Source: Nitrincola tibetensis
GTDB taxonomy: Bacteria; Pseudomonadota; Gammaproteobacteria; Pseudomonadales; Balneatricaceae
Assembly: GCF_003284585.1 (NCBI RefSeq)
Contig: NZ_QKRX01000009.1
Span: 62,001 to 126,000, forward strand
Direction of reading: 5' to 3'
Length of the DNA: 64,000 nt
Part shown: positions 18,180 through 28,548 of the stretch, in pieces
How positions within the stretch are numbered: the first letter of the stretch is position 1
Layout: every line of letters begins with the position of its first letter
Notes under the pieces: model-generated
What the model saw: the letters and a program-made list of their open reading frames with translations, nothing else
Told to the model about the DNA's origin: nothing
Database searches by the model: none
Program-made: the position numbers and the translations under genes

Positions 18180-18968
18180 TTATGCTACCAACGGATAGTG
18201 AGCAGGGATAACCAAAGGCCATCCACCGGGGTGTTCAATAACGTCTATTGGATACTCATATACCTCGCTTAATTGATTCGCATCTAGCACCTCTTTAACC
18301 CCTCCTAAAGCAACGGCCCGACCCGCCTTCATCAGCAGGATCCGATCTGCGTATTGAGCTGCGAGGTTCAAATCATGAAGAATGACCAACACAGAACGAT
18401 TTTTCTGCTTAGCCATTTTTTTGAGCACTTGAAACACTTGATGCTGATGGGTTAAATCAAGACTCGACGTACATTCATCAAGCAACAGATATTGAGGCTC
18501 TTGAACAGGAAGCGTTTCTAATTGTGATATCACTCTAGCCAATTGCACACGCTGCTGCTCACCACCCGATAAAGACAAGTAATTCCGATGGCGCAAGTGC
18601 TCAGCATCAAAAAGTGACAACATCTGCTGGATATGTGTATTTCTTAATGCATTTGACATGGGGTGGCGCAAACTGGTTTCAATCACCTCCTCTACTGAAA
18701 AAGCAAAGGTGAGTTGCACAAATTGCGGCATAACCGCTCGATACTGAGCTAAAGATGCCGGCGCCCAATGCTTCAAGCGTTTGCCATTAAGTGAAATGGA
18801 ATGGGCGAGTTCAGCAATATCACCACTTAGAGCTTTTAACAAGGTTGACTTACCAGCCCCATTTGGGCCGAGTACAGCTAACATTTCTCCAGGCTTCAAC
18901 GTCAGACTGACATCATCCAATATGATCTTTTGCCCGATCGATAAATGCAGTTGATTTGCACACAACAT
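18180..18968 (-). CDS. hmuV: Heme ABC transporter ATP-binding protein HmuV
   Basis: This cytosolic ATPase powers heme import. The 262-residue product has Walker A GPNGAGKSTLLKALSG, signature LSGGEQQRVQLARV, Walker B YLLLDECTSSLDL (Cys replaces the usual Pro of DEPT) and the switch His in ILHDLNLA. It starts one base after the hmuU stop, and hutZ follows after 22 bases. Confidence 0.94.
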   Translation of the reverse strand: MLCANQLHLSIGQKIILDDVSLTLKPGEMLAVLGPNGAGKSTLLKALSGDIAELAHSISLNGKRLKHWAPASLAQYRAVMPQFVQLTFAFSVEEVIETSLRHPMSNALRNTHIQQMLSLFDAEHLRHRNYLSLSGGEQQRVQLARVISQLETLPVQEPQYLLLDECTSSLDLTHQHQVFQVLKKMAKQKNRSVLVILHDLNLAAQYADRILLMKAGRAVALGGVKEVLDANQLSEVYEYPIDVIEHPGGWPLVIPAHYPLVA

Positions 18969-18969
18969 A

Positions 18970-20004
18970 TTAGAACCCCGATTTTGTTCTTTGCTTTAAC
19001 AGAAGACCTAAGAAAAAAGGCCCGCCAACGGATGCCATCACCAAACCGATAGGCAACTCAGCTGGCGCTATCAAAAGACGTGCAACAATATCGGATAGCA
19101 CCACTAATAATGCGCCCATCATTGCACTCAAAGGCAGAACCCAACGATGATCAGGCCCGGTAAGCAAGCGGACTAAATGCGGTGCTACCAATCCAACAAA
19201 GCCTATTACGCCACTAACTGCCACTGCCGAGCCAACAGCCAATGCGGTCAACGCGATCACAATCTGCTTCATGCGTTTCACATTAAACCCCATGTGATGA
19301 CTCACGGTTTCTCCCATGAGAAATGCATTCAACGCACGAGAGAAAAAAGGCAAACAACAACAGGCAACTACAATGGGGGTCCCAGCCATAGCAACATCTA
19401 CCCAAGATGCACTGGCCAAAGACCCCATGGACCAAAAGGTTAAGCTGCGCAGTGCCTCATCGGAAGCGTAATAGGTCAAAACGCCAGAAATGGCCCCCGT
19501 AATGGCATTAATTGCAACACCAGCAAGCAACATAGTCGCGACATCGGTTCTCCCTTGGTATGTCGCCACTTTATAGATAACCCAAGTGACAAGCACTCCA
19601 CCCATAAACGCCGCCAGCGGCAATGCAAAATACCCCCAAAAGCTCATCCACTGTTTTAGGTACGTTCCACCGAGCACGATCACTAAAATGGCTGCCAACG
19701 CGGCCCCGCTGGAAACACCGACCAAGCCAGGATCGGCTAAAGGATTTCTAAACAAACCTTGCATCGCAGCCCCGGCAATCGCTAACCCTGCTCCAACAAT
19801 AGCGCCTAACAAAACCCGCGGAAGTCTAATATCCAGAACGACTAAGCGTGCAAAGGCATCATCAATCGATCCTGTTAAAACACCCAATACTTGCCACAAA
19901 TTGAGTGATATCGCTCCTTGAGTTAAAGACAGGCTTAATGTCACCATCAAGGCGATAAATAAAATATACGCCGCATATTTCTGTGACGTGATTATTCGTT
20001 CCAT
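18970..20004 (-). CDS. hmuU: Heme ABC transporter permease HmuU
   Basis: This FecCD-family inner-membrane permease has 344 residues with about ten predicted helices. Conserved stretches are DIRLPRVLLGAIVGAGLAIAG, FRNPLADPGLVGVSSGAAL and GVIGFVGLVAPHLVRLL. It overlaps the hmuT stop by 13 bases and is followed by hmuV, giving the standard binding protein-permease-ATPase order. Confidence 0.94.
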   Translation of the reverse strand: MERIITSQKYAAYILFIALMVTLSLSLTQGAISLNLWQVLGVLTGSIDDAFARLVVLDIRLPRVLLGAIVGAGLAIAGAAMQGLFRNPLADPGLVGVSSGAALAAILVIVLGGTYLKQWMSFWGYFALPLAAFMGGVLVTWVIYKVATYQGRTDVATMLLAGVAINAITGAISGVLTYYASDEALRSLTFWSMGSLASASWVDVAMAGTPIVVACCCLPFFSRALNAFLMGETVSHHMGFNVKRMKQIVIALTALAVGSAVAVSGVIGFVGLVAPHLVRLLTGPDHRWVLPLSAMMGALLVVLSDIVARLLIAPAELPIGLVMASVGGPFFLGLLLKQRTKSGF

Positions 20005-20900
20005 GCAGCGAACCTGTCGAGTGGCTTTTTGTTGTTAGAAGGGTTTAGATTGACTTGTTGATATAAATCTTCAATTTGAGCTGGCAAGTCTGGCCCAAAA
20101 CTCAGAAGTCGTGCATCTACAACTAACACATTTTTCTTCTGGCCTGCACGCGTCAGACGTATGGCTGGATCTTGCAGAACTTGCTCAATCCCACCTCCCA
20201 TTTCGGCACCTTGAGACATAGTAATGATGATGTCAGGATTAGCCTGTATGAGCGCTTCTGCGGATACAGATTGGTAATTTTGAACTTGATCCGAAAAAGG
20301 ATTATGCAAGCCCGCCATTCGCAACAGCGCATCCGCTCGGCTACCACTGCCCGCAACCATCATGCTGCCATTTCGAATACCCAACACAAAAATAGCGCTA
20401 ACGGGTTCTTGGTGCTGAGCTTTGATTGAATCTTGTATCGTCATCATCTCGGCTTCAACAGATGCAACCAGCTCAACACCCTTTTCATATTGTTCGACGA
20501 TCCTTGCAATCGATAGAATCTTTTTTTGAACACCTTGCAAAGAGTAATCATTCTCAATTATATGAACATTAACGCCTGCTGCTTGTAGTTGATCGAGTAC
20601 CGATTGAGGCTGAGCATCATCCGTAACTAAGATCAAATCCGGCTGCAAAGACAACAAACCTTCTGAAGACAGCTGTCTCATATAGCCAACATCGGGCAAA
20701 TCTTTGGCCTCTTCTGGCCAAATACTGGTCGTGTCACGCCCAACCAAGCGATGCTGCTGTTCTAATGCGTAGAGAATTTCAGTGATTGATCCATCGACTG
20801 AGACGATTTTTTGATAAGAATCCGAATGCGCATTTAAACTTGCCAATAGAGCAAAAACCATCAACGGAAGCTGTTTTTTAAACAGATGATTAAACAACAT
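19992..20900 (-). CDS. hmuT: Periplasmic heme-binding protein HmuT
   Basis: The 302-residue binding protein (TroA-like cluster A fold) carries a signal peptide (about 1-25). It has the conserved opening VSVDGSITEILYALEQQHRLVGRDTTS and the segment VGYMRQLSSEGLLSLQPDLIL, where Tyr in GYMRQLS is the usual HmuT heme ligand. It receives heme from the receptor and delivers it to HmuUV. It overlaps hutX by 11 bases. Confidence 0.92.
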   Translation of the reverse strand: MLFNHLFKKQLPLMVFALLASLNAHSDSYQKIVSVDGSITEILYALEQQHRLVGRDTTSIWPEEAKDLPDVGYMRQLSSEGLLSLQPDLILVTDDAQPQSVLDQLQAAGVNVHIIENDYSLQGVQKKILSIARIVEQYEKGVELVASVEAEMMTIQDSIKAQHQEPVSAIFVLGIRNGSMMVAGSGSRADALLRMAGLHNPFSDQVQNYQSVSAEALIQANPDIIITMSQGAEMGGGIEQVLQDPAIRLTRAGQKKNVLVVDARLLSFGPDLPAQIEDLYQQVNLNPSNNKKPLDRFAAWNE

Positions 20901-21405
20901 TCTTACCCTCCTTCAACGCATGAAAAGCGGCGATTTGATGAGGTAAGATGCGCCCTTCCTCATCTCTACCAAGATATATTTTGAAAATACACGTGCCATC
21001 TTCTGCGTAAAATATAATGGCATGTGTCTCTTTTCCCCTTAAAGGTCGACTCAGCAAGGCGATATCCGTAACGGCATCCAGTTTTAAATGCCCCTCCAAA
21101 CCACCGCCACTCCCTTGTAGGTTGTAGTAGCCAAAGCCAAGCTTGCCTTTAGGAAAGGCGTCTTTGAATTCGAAGACAAAGCCCTTTACCTCAATTATTG
21201 TGGTCACCTTACCCCAATCTGAAATACTCTCCAGAATGGACTGCGCCATTCGACCGGGCAAAGCCGTAAATTCATCGGCACTAAACTGGCTAACAACCAC
21301 CCACTCCGAAACACCAAGCTGCTTTGCGATTTCCACAGGTCGGATCATCGGCTGCGATGCTAAAAGTTCGCCTATACGATCGGATAGCGTTAATTCAGAA
21401 TTCAT
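20890..21405 (-). CDS. hutX: Heme utilisation carrier protein HutX
   Basis: The 171-residue cytosolic protein belongs to the HutX/HuvX family, which carries heme and passes it to HutZ. Visible family features are the N-terminal PMIRPVEIAKQLGVSEWVVV helix-turn segment and the HuvX core GYYNLQGSGGGLEGHLKLDAV with SRPLRGKETHAIIFYAEDG. It follows the receptor gene after an intercistronic hairpin and precedes hmuT with an overlap. Presence of both HutX and HutZ supports a full heme-iron use pathway. Confidence 0.92.
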   Translation of the reverse strand: MNSELTLSDRIGELLASQPMIRPVEIAKQLGVSEWVVVSQFSADEFTALPGRMAQSILESISDWGKVTTIIEVKGFVFEFKDAFPKGKLGFGYYNLQGSGGGLEGHLKLDAVTDIALLSRPLRGKETHAIIFYAEDGTCIFKIYLGRDEEGRILPHQIAAFHALKEGKNVV

Positions 21406-21427
21406 ACATCACCTTTGTTAGTTGATT

Positions 21428-21451
21428 GAGGGCGAGGTTTCTCTCACCCTC
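21428..21451 (-). other. Intercistronic hairpin between heme receptor and hutX
   Basis: GAGGGTGAG pairs with CTCGCCCTC (one G-U pair) around a 6-base loop on the minus strand. There is no T tract. It may stabilise the receptor part of the mRNA or cause partial termination, so that more receptor than transporter is made. Confidence 0.45.
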
Positions 21452-21461
21452 GTCGGTGTCT

Positions 21462-23618
21462 CTAAAACTGATAGGTAAAACTGACTTTGAAGTTACGCCC
21501 AGGCTGAGTGAACGCATCAACGACCTGACTATCGGCATCAAGGCTACGAACATCTGCCCAATGCGTATAGCTCTCATCGGTTAGATTAAAAATACCCGCC
21601 TGTAAGGATGCATTGCGACTCAACTGGTAATTACCCAACAAGTCGAGTGTTGTATAGCGACCTGGATTAAATCCATCCGCTCTGGAGTTACGCGTTTTGG
21701 CTTCAACATGAGTCACAATCAACTCAGACCCATAGCGCCCGTTATCAAAGTGCAAGCCTGCGACCAACTTCGCTGGATCGATCGTATCCAAACTCACTTT
21801 TTCACCGTCTTCTTTGCGATGCCCACGATGCTTAGCATAGGTGCCCGACACTGCCCAATTGGGGTGATATTTCCAACGCAAGCTAGCTTCAAAGCCTGTA
21901 ACTTCTACACCATCTCGGTTAACACTTTGGTAGGTTAAAGGATCAGAAGGTCGCCCCGTGCCAGACACTTCGGCATTTTCGATAAAATTCTTATAGTCTG
22001 AACGGAAAAGACTAACGCTATAGTTCAGTGCTTCATCTCGACCACGCAACCCCACTTCATACATCTTACTGCTTTCTGGCTTCAGATCGGGGTTGGCAAT
22101 CGTTCTATAGGCAAAAAATGGACTGCTTAAATTCGTAAACCCACTGTTCACATCACCCGGTGTGGGTGCACGAAAACCCTCGGAGTATTGAGCAAACCAA
22201 TTCATTAAAGGTGCCTGTTTCCACACCAATCCCATTTTTGCGGAAAGAGCACTGTCCGAAAGCTCAACTGGCGATAAGCCTCGGTACAAGGGATCATTCA
22301 TACTTGGGGACAGCTTGTAGGAGTCATAACGCAAACCCGGTATGATACTCAGCCGACCGACACTCATTTCATCTTGAACAAAAACACCTAACAGCCTGTA
22401 ATCTGTGTCTGGAAAGGGCTTATCAGGAAAGCTGGTTCCTGCAGGATCGCCATTGCGCAAAGCGCTTATATCCGTAACAGAAAAGTCAACTCCATAATTA
22501 ATGCGATGACTTACCTGCCCCTCGATGTTTGACTCCATAACCGCATTCAGGCCACGTATCTGTTCAGCATAGGCGTTATCACGCGTCCTATCCCCAATAC
22601 TTCTTCGCTCATCGCTAAACTGACGATTGCTAGAGTCTTGTTGATACGCACTCACTCGTGCATATTGCAACCATGGATTTTGTTCAGACTGATAAACGTA
22701 ATCGGTTTTGTAGAGATCGCGACGCACACGATCATTCGCGGTTAAGCCTGTGGTTGTTCCCGCCACACCTGTGAGCACATCCGTTGCCGTCAGCCGATTA
22801 ATGTTCTCAGCCGTCAACTTAATTTGATGTTCATCTGTCACATCGTACACGAGTTTAGCCAGCCAATATTCAGCTGATTTGTCCTGAGGGTTAGGCAAGG
22901 TTCTTGAGTTTCCAGTACCCTCAACTGAACCTTGGTTCTTGAGTCCTTCACCATCTCGCGCTGTAAACAATAACATTCCGGCAAGCTTTTCATTTCGGCC
23001 AGCGAAAGCGGGAGTGACAAAATGGCTTTTATCTTCAGACGCATAGCCTGCCCTAAGAGTGACTTGATGATCCTTTCCTAACGTCAGCAAATCCACGGGG
23101 TCTTTTGTGACAAAACTGACCGCTCCCGCTAAACCTTCACTGCCGTATAACGTTGAGCTTGGTCCTCTGAGCACCTCGACTCGTTTATAGCCCTCTGGCT
23201 CTAAGTAATCGCCTCGCCCAGTTAACATAGGTCCAAAGGTATAAATCGCCGGAAGTCGCACACCATCGGTTTGCAACATTACTTGATTGCCCTCAAGACC
23301 TCGAATATTGATCCCTTCATTGCCTCCACGACCAATACTGCTTAACGCTGCACCCGAACGCATAGGTTGCGCTTTAACAGAGACACCCGCTTCGTAGCGA
23401 AGCAAATCTTTAATATCCGATGCTTGTAGCCGCTCAATATCCTCTGCTGTCATCACGGTTAACGTATTGGCAACATCAAGCACATCCTGCTCTGTATGCG
23501 AAGCGGTAACCGTTATTTCTTTTAAGTTCGTCACTCCCTGACCTAACGCCCAGCTGGACACTGATAAACTCACGGATAAAACAAGCAACTTCTTTGGAAA
23601 ATAATGAGACTTACGCAT
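21462..23618 (-). CDS. TonB-dependent heme/hemoglobin receptor
   Basis: This outer-membrane receptor has 718 residues. A signal peptide ends near ALG-QG (about residue 26), a TonB box region (LKEITVTASHTE) and plug (EVLRGPSSTLYGSEGLAGAVSFVTKDP) follow, and the barrel ends in Phe (FKVSFTYQF). Barrel segments include the FRAP/NPDL-type motif of heme receptors: EGFRAPTPGDVN followed by NPDLKPESS. It lies downstream of hemP and upstream of hutX-hmuTUV-hutZ, which fixes heme as the likely substrate. HutA, HmuR or PhuR would be the usual names. Confidence 0.93.
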   Translation of the reverse strand: MRKSHYFPKKLLVLSVSLSVSSWALGQGVTNLKEITVTASHTEQDVLDVANTLTVMTAEDIERLQASDIKDLLRYEAGVSVKAQPMRSGAALSSIGRGGNEGINIRGLEGNQVMLQTDGVRLPAIYTFGPMLTGRGDYLEPEGYKRVEVLRGPSSTLYGSEGLAGAVSFVTKDPVDLLTLGKDHQVTLRAGYASEDKSHFVTPAFAGRNEKLAGMLLFTARDGEGLKNQGSVEGTGNSRTLPNPQDKSAEYWLAKLVYDVTDEHQIKLTAENINRLTATDVLTGVAGTTTGLTANDRVRRDLYKTDYVYQSEQNPWLQYARVSAYQQDSSNRQFSDERRSIGDRTRDNAYAEQIRGLNAVMESNIEGQVSHRINYGVDFSVTDISALRNGDPAGTSFPDKPFPDTDYRLLGVFVQDEMSVGRLSIIPGLRYDSYKLSPSMNDPLYRGLSPVELSDSALSAKMGLVWKQAPLMNWFAQYSEGFRAPTPGDVNSGFTNLSSPFFAYRTIANPDLKPESSKMYEVGLRGRDEALNYSVSLFRSDYKNFIENAEVSGTGRPSDPLTYQSVNRDGVEVTGFEASLRWKYHPNWAVSGTYAKHRGHRKEDGEKVSLDTIDPAKLVAGLHFDNGRYGSELIVTHVEAKTRNSRADGFNPGRYTTLDLLGNYQLSRNASLQAGIFNLTDESYTHWADVRSLDADSQVVDAFTQPGRNFKVSFTYQF

Positions 23619-23840
23619 ACAGAGTTCCTAACGGATATAAATACAAATTCAAACCGGATGGCATTGACTGGCAATTCTCATATCGTCATCCGAAGGGACT
23701 CTAGCGGGATGAGCAGCCTATCAATATTCTCCGAGGAAACATCATGGATGTTATCCGCGAAGCTGGCTGCCTGGGGGCGTTAGGTGGCTGGCTGAACGTG
23801 CGGGATACAACAACTCTTTTACAACTGGGTTACATCGATT

Positions 23841-24035
23841 TTACTTTGTTAATATAAGCTTGCCGTTTTTTGTTCGAGTCAAACGATAAATTTCAGTTTC
23901 ATGTTCGATTTCTAAACGGCCTTGCTCTGATAAAAGCTCTTTACTGTTTATTCTCTTGACTGCCGTCGCCTTTGACAACAACGGGCTAACAACACCTGTT
24001 GTCGAATCGACAGACTTATTTCCTGATAATGCCAT
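23841..24035 (-). CDS. hemP: Small hemin uptake protein HemP
   Basis: This 64-residue protein ends with the HemP signature (SEQGRLEIEHETEIYRLTRT then KNGKLILTK). HemP proteins precede heme receptor genes in many proteobacteria and, in some species, are needed for receptor expression. ATG 24035 is chosen because AAGGAGGAG lies just upstream and the 23 residues before it are not conserved. A Fur-box promoter lies 29 bases further up. The 222 bases to the receptor gene hold only weak inverted repeats. Confidence 0.88.
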   Translation of the reverse strand: MALSGNKSVDSTTGVVSPLLSKATAVKRINSKELLSEQGRLEIEHETEIYRLTRTKNGKLILTK

Positions 24036-24061
24036 ACACTCCTCCTTAACACTAATAACAA

Positions 24062-24091
24062 CCATTATCGTTATCATTAGTAAATTGTCAA
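24062..24091 (-). promoter_or_regulatory. Fur-box promoter of the heme operon
   Basis: On the minus strand TTGACA (24091-24086), a 16-base spacer and GATAAT (24069-24064) form a near-consensus promoter. The Fur-like sequence CATTATCGTTATCATTAGT (24063-24081) covers the spacer and -10. Confidence 0.82.
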
Positions 24092-24148
24092 CAACTATTC
24101 CCAATCAGTGATTGAGCTCAGTAAAAAAGAGGGACATAGAAAGACATA

Positions 24149-24182
24149 AAAAAACGCCCAAGTGGAAACCTGGGCGTTTTTT
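24149..24182 (-). terminator. cysS rho-independent terminator
   Basis: AAACGCCCA and TGGGCGTTT form a GC-rich stem around a 10-base loop with A and T runs on either side. It would stop transcription on both strands; cysS ends 22 bases away on the minus strand. Confidence 0.9.
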
Positions 24183-24203
24183 AAAGAAGCTGGCGATCAG
24201 CCA

Positions 24204-25598
24204 TCACTCAGAATCGCGGTACCAAGCAGTCCCTTCACGGCTGTCTTTAAGCACAACACCCTGCGCAAGCAAGGATTGTCGAATCGCATCCGCACCTGCA
24301 AAGTCTTTTTGTTGCCTCGCTTGATTACGTGCCTCGATTTGGGCTTGGATTTCCTCTGCAGAAATCATCCCCTCTTTATCAGCACCTTTCAAAAAAGCGT
24401 CTGGATCTTGCTGGAGCAGACCCAGTACATTTGCCAAACGTTTTAATTCAGCGGCATAGGGTGCCGCATGTGCCACCCCTAAACGCTTGTGTGTATTTAG
24501 CTCGTTGACTAATTCAAATAAGACCGCTAAAGCCTTAGGCGTATTAAAGTCATCCTCCATGGCCTCAACGAAACGCTGCTCATATTCAGGAGCAACGCTA
24601 TCGGCAACCACACCTGTATCAACCCCCTGTAAGGCTTGATAGAAACGCTCAAGAGCAGAGCGTGCTTCTTTTAGGCTCGATTCAGAGTAATCGATATAAC
24701 TGCGATAATGAGCACTCGTTAGAAAATATCGCACCACTTCAGGATTATAGTCTTTCAAAACATCACGAATCGTAAAGAAGTTATTCAACGACTTCGACAT
24801 TTTTTCCTGATTCACTCTAACGGGGCCAGCATGCATCCAATAATTAGCATAGGTACAGCCGTTCGCCGCTTCCGACTGGGCAATTTCATTTTCATGGTGA
24901 GGAAACGGAAGATCAGGTCCGCCTCCATGAATATCAAGTGTTTTGCCGATGCAGCAGAGTGACATCGCAGAGCATTCGATATGCCAACCTGGACGCCCGT
25001 CACCCCATGGCGATGACCAGCACTCTTCGCCTGGCTTAGCGGCTTTCCAAAGCACGAAGTCTAAGGGGCTTTCTTTAACATCACCCACTTCAACTCTCGC
25101 GCCCGAACGCAATTCTTCAGTTTGTTGACCACTGAGCTTGCCATAGCCTTCAAACTTCTCAACGCGGTAATACACATCACCATTAGATGCCGCATAGGCG
25201 TAGTCTTTAACAATCAAGCGCTCAATAAAAGCGATGATGTTGTCCATATTACCCGTCACACGAGGCTCATGATCAGGCCTCTCAACAAATAATGCCTTCT
25301 CATCTTCATGCATCGCGGCAATCATACGATGGGTTAAAGACTCAACAGACTCGCCTCGTTCTGCTGCGCGCTTCATAATTTTGTCATCAACATCCGTAAT
25401 ATTGCGGACGTAATTGACGTCCCATCCCTGCCAACGCAAGAAGCGCGTCATGACATCAAACGACACCATCACTCGGGCATGGCCAATATGACAATAATCG
25501 TAGACTGTCACACCACACACATACATGCCAATTTTACCTTCTTGTAAAGGCGTAAAGGGTGCTTTTGTTCGAGTCAGAGTATTGTATATCTGTAACAT
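24204..25598 (-). CDS. cysS: Cysteinyl-tRNA synthetase
   Basis: This class I synthetase charges tRNA-Cys. The 464-residue product has the family length. The HIGH-type motif is CHIGHARV near residue 36-43, KMSKS is present as EKMSKSLNN, and the zinc-site residues appear in MYVCGVTVYD, HIECSAMS and PHHENE. The anticodon-binding DALR-like region is C-terminal. It is a single gene with its own terminator. Confidence 0.97.
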   Translation of the reverse strand: MLQIYNTLTRTKAPFTPLQEGKIGMYVCGVTVYDYCHIGHARVMVSFDVMTRFLRWQGWDVNYVRNITDVDDKIMKRAAERGESVESLTHRMIAAMHEDEKALFVERPDHEPRVTGNMDNIIAFIERLIVKDYAYAASNGDVYYRVEKFEGYGKLSGQQTEELRSGARVEVGDVKESPLDFVLWKAAKPGEECWSSPWGDGRPGWHIECSAMSLCCIGKTLDIHGGGPDLPFPHHENEIAQSEAANGCTYANYWMHAGPVRVNQEKMSKSLNNFFTIRDVLKDYNPEVVRYFLTSAHYRSYIDYSESSLKEARSALERFYQALQGVDTGVVADSVAPEYEQRFVEAMEDDFNTPKALAVLFELVNELNTHKRLGVAHAAPYAAELKRLANVLGLLQQDPDAFLKGADKEGMISAEEIQAQIEARNQARQQKDFAGADAIRQSLLAQGVVLKDSREGTAWYRDSE

Positions 25599-25697
25599 GG
25601 AGTGAACTCTTGGATAATGAATAAGACAGTATAAATGTTACTTTATACCAAACGGCTGTAGATTATAGACTAATTAAATGCCAAAAACCCAGATGCA

Positions 25698-26738
25698 TTA
25701 CGGCAAGTTAATCTTGGCCAACTGAGCACCACCCAGAACACTGCGCTCACGCGTTAACCAGAGATCACCCTGATGCCAAAGAATCGCTTCCCATTGTCCG
25801 GCAGGTTCTAAACGGTGATAGCTGGCACTCTGCCAATCAGGTAACTGCCCCTCTTCAGGCACAGGAATGATCCAGACAAAAGAAGACACAGATAAAAACC
25901 CGATTCGATAGCCAAGCAACACTAAACGTCTTGAATCCGCATCAAAGTCTGCCGCCGTGATCAACCCCTTAACAGGATAGGTCGCACTCGCCGTTGGCGA
26001 TTGTTTAGGCTTTGTCTTATCTACACGATACAAACGCGTTGCCTGATCTTTCCAATTTTTGGTAAATAACCAGAGCTCATCGTCAACATGAGCCAGCGCT
26101 TCACAATCATTATTATGCGCATGGAGTCTAGATTCAGGACGTGTATCGGCCAGCGTGATATCGAGACGCGAAGAGCTCACAACTCCGCGATGTTTCGATT
26201 GATGCAGTTCCTGCCAAGGGACAGAATAAATCTGAAATGAGCGTCGATCACCACGATTATTGCCACAGTCCGCAATAAACAAGTGCTGATCATCTTGCGC
26301 TAGTGCCTCCCAATCTCGATTTTCGCTATTTAAAGGATGGACTCTACGCAGAATGGAGCCGCTTTCCTGAGAAATTTCATAGAGAGCCGCGCTATTGCCA
26401 CTGTCATTCATCGTCCAAACAGTGCCTTGATGCATCGCAAGTCCAGATGACTCATTCAGCTCGGCGGGTAAAGGGGCAATAAACTCGACTTTAAGTCTAC
26501 CAGGCACAGGAGGATAACTGGTTTGAGCAATTGTCTCAAACACCTGATCTAGATGTTCTAGATCCTGTAAGACCGACTCATCCGCGACATCATCGCCTGA
26601 TTCGGTGCTTAAAGACGTTGAAGGGTCAGGAGTATCGAATCGATCACCCGACACTAAGCTCTCTTTATTGGGCACACTGCAGGCCAGTAACAGAGTTACC
26701 AGCGCTGCCAGCATGACCACTTTCGGCAAACGACTCAT
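25698..26738 (-). CDS. Lipoprotein with predicted beta-propeller domain, function unknown
   Basis: The 346-residue product has a lipoprotein signal with lipobox LLAC (Cys20), then a low-complexity linker (about 25-70). The C-terminal part has repeated strands resembling a beta-propeller, with motifs ESSGLAMHQGTVWTMNDSGN, DWEALAQDDQHLFIADCGNN and DCEALAHVDDELWLF. These EAL/DCGNN segments recall calcium- or phytase-like propellers, but no activity can be assigned. Its ATG overlaps the glnS stop (TGATG), so it is co-translated with glnS. Confidence 0.75.
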   Translation of the reverse strand: MSRLPKVVMLAALVTLLLACSVPNKESLVSGDRFDTPDPSTSLSTESGDDVADESVLQDLEHLDQVFETIAQTSYPPVPGRLKVEFIAPLPAELNESSGLAMHQGTVWTMNDSGNSAALYEISQESGSILRRVHPLNSENRDWEALAQDDQHLFIADCGNNRGDRRSFQIYSVPWQELHQSKHRGVVSSSRLDITLADTRPESRLHAHNNDCEALAHVDDELWLFTKNWKDQATRLYRVDKTKPKQSPTASATYPVKGLITAADFDADSRRLVLLGYRIGFLSVSSFVWIIPVPEEGQLPDWQSASYHRLEPAGQWEAILWHQGDLWLTRERSVLGGAQLAKINLP

Positions 26739-28417
26739 CAGTTATTTTGGATTTTTGCCCATGAGTCGCGAAGGGTAACCGTGCGGTTAAACACCATTTT
26801 TTCTTCTGTTGAGTCCGGATCAACAACAAAGTACCCCAGACGTTCGAACTGATAGTTGGTTTCAGCGGCTTGATCTTTTAACCCAGGCTCCGCGCGAGCA
26901 TCGGCAAGCACAACTAGAGATTCAGGGTTCATAAAATCAAGAAAGCTCTTGTCTTTATCCGCTTCAGGGTTTGCTTCAGTGAATAGACGATCATACAGAC
27001 GCACTTCGCAAGGAACCGAACGATCCGCATTCACCCAATGAATCACACCATTTGCCTTGTAACCTTCAGGATTCGCCCCTTTCGTTGCTGGATCGTAACT
27101 GCACTTCAGCTCTATAATTTCGCCTTCGGCATTTTTGATCACTTCTTCGCAGCGAATCACATAAGCTCCGCGTAAACGCACAGCCTCACCGGCCGCAAGT
27201 CGCTTCCACTTGCGCGGTGCAACTTCTTCAAAATCTTCTTGCTCTATCAGTAAATTGCGGCCAAACGAAACGCTGCGAGCCCCCATTGACTCATCTTTTG
27301 GATGAGCAGGTAGTTCAAACCATTCCTCTTTACCCTCTTCATAGTTCACTAAGGTGACTTTTAAAGGACGAGTGACACACATGGCGCGTGGTGCGTTCGC
27401 ATCTAGGTCATCACGAATCGCAGACTCAAGCATCGCCATGTCAACGGTACCGTTAGAACGGGTTACACCAATCATGTCGCAGAACTGACGAATGGCGGCA
27501 GGCGTGTAACCACGACGACGCAAGCCTGAAATCGTTGGCATGCGCGGATCATCCCAATTCGTCACATGTTTTTCATCAACCAGCTGTTTCAGCTTACGCT
27601 TACTGGTAATGGTGTAGTTCAGGTTCAAGCGTGCAAACTCATACTGGCGCGGCACAACCGGGACAGGCAGATTCTCAATTAGCCAATCATACAAAGGACG
27701 ATGGTCTTCAAATTCTAAAGTACAAATTGAATGCGTGATCCCTTCAAGTGCATCAGACTGACCATGAGCAAAGTCGTAAGACGGGTAAATGCACCAGTCG
27801 TTACCTGTTTGGTGATGATGAGCGTGGCGAATACGGTAAATAACAGGATCACGAAGATTGATATTGGGAGATGCCATATCAATTTTAAGGCGCAATGAAC
27901 AGGTGCCCTCTTCTAGCTCACCTTTTTTCATTTGCTCAAAAAAGGATAGATTTTCGTCAACGCTACGGTCACGATAAGGACTGTTACGACCCGCTTCAGT
28001 TAAGCTTCCGCGGTACTCACGCATTTCAGCCGCATTAAGATGATCAACATAAGCTTTACCTTCTTTGATCAAATGAACAGCCCAGTCATACAGTTGCTGG
28101 AAGTAATCAGACGTGTATTTGACTTCACCAGCCCACTCGAAGCCTAACCAGCGGACATCGCGTATGATGGAATCAATATACTCTTGGCTCTCTTTTTCCG
28201 GGTTTGTGTCATCAAAACGCAGATTACACTCGCCACCATACTTCAGAGCCGTGCCAAAGTTTAAACAAATCGATTTAGCGTGTCCTATGTGCAAGTAGCC
28301 ATTTGGCTCAGGCGGAAAACGGGTCACGACTTTACCGTCATTCAGATTTTGCTGTAAGTCTTGCTCAATAATCTGGTGAATGAAATTAGTGGACTTGGGA
28401 GCGTCGTTCTTGGTCAT
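26738..28417 (-). CDS. glnS: Glutaminyl-tRNA synthetase
   Basis: This class I synthetase charges tRNA-Gln directly. The 559-residue product has [16 protein letters not shown] (HIGH motif), the Gln/tRNA pocket segment [14 protein letters not shown], and [11 protein letters not shown] in place of KMSKS. C-terminal beta-barrel anticodon domains follow (about 340-550). A -10-like TATAAT lies upstream near 28480. Its stop overlaps the lipoprotein start. Confidence 0.97.
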   Translation of the reverse strand: MTKNDAPKSTNFIHQIIEQDLQQNLNDGKVVTRFPPEPNGYLHIGHAKSICLNFGTALKYGGECNLRFDDTNPEKESQEYIDSIIRDVRWLGFEWAGEVKYTSDYFQQLYDWAVHLIKEGKAYVDHLNAAEMREYRGSLTEAGRNSPYRDRSVDENLSFFEQMKKGELEEGTCSLRLKIDMASPNINLRDPVIYRIRHAHHHQTGNDWCIYPSYDFAHGQSDALEGITHSICTLEFEDHRPLYDWLIENLPVPVVPRQYEFARLNLNYTITSKRKLKQLVDEKHVTNWDDPRMPTISGLRRRGYTPAAIRQFCDMIGVTRSNGTVDMAMLESAIRDDLDANAPRAMCVTRPLKVTLVNYEEGKEEWFELPAHPKDESMGARSVSFGRNLLIEQEDFEEVAPRKWKRLAAGEAVRLRGAYVIRCEEVIKNAEGEIIELKCSYDPATKGANPEGYKANGVIHWVNADRSVPCEVRLYDRLFTEANPEADKDKSFLDFMNPESLVVLADARAEPGLKDQAAETNYQFERLGYFVVDPDSTEEKMVFNRTVTLRDSWAKIQNN

Positions 28418-28548
28418 ATAGGCAACTTATGAAGGCTAAATTAACGGGCGGGAAACAACCGCACTGAACAATAAACCCCTATTATAAACGCAGTTTACCG
28501 ATTAAAGCACGGCTATCGTCGGCTAATTCATCATGAAATGATCCGTTA

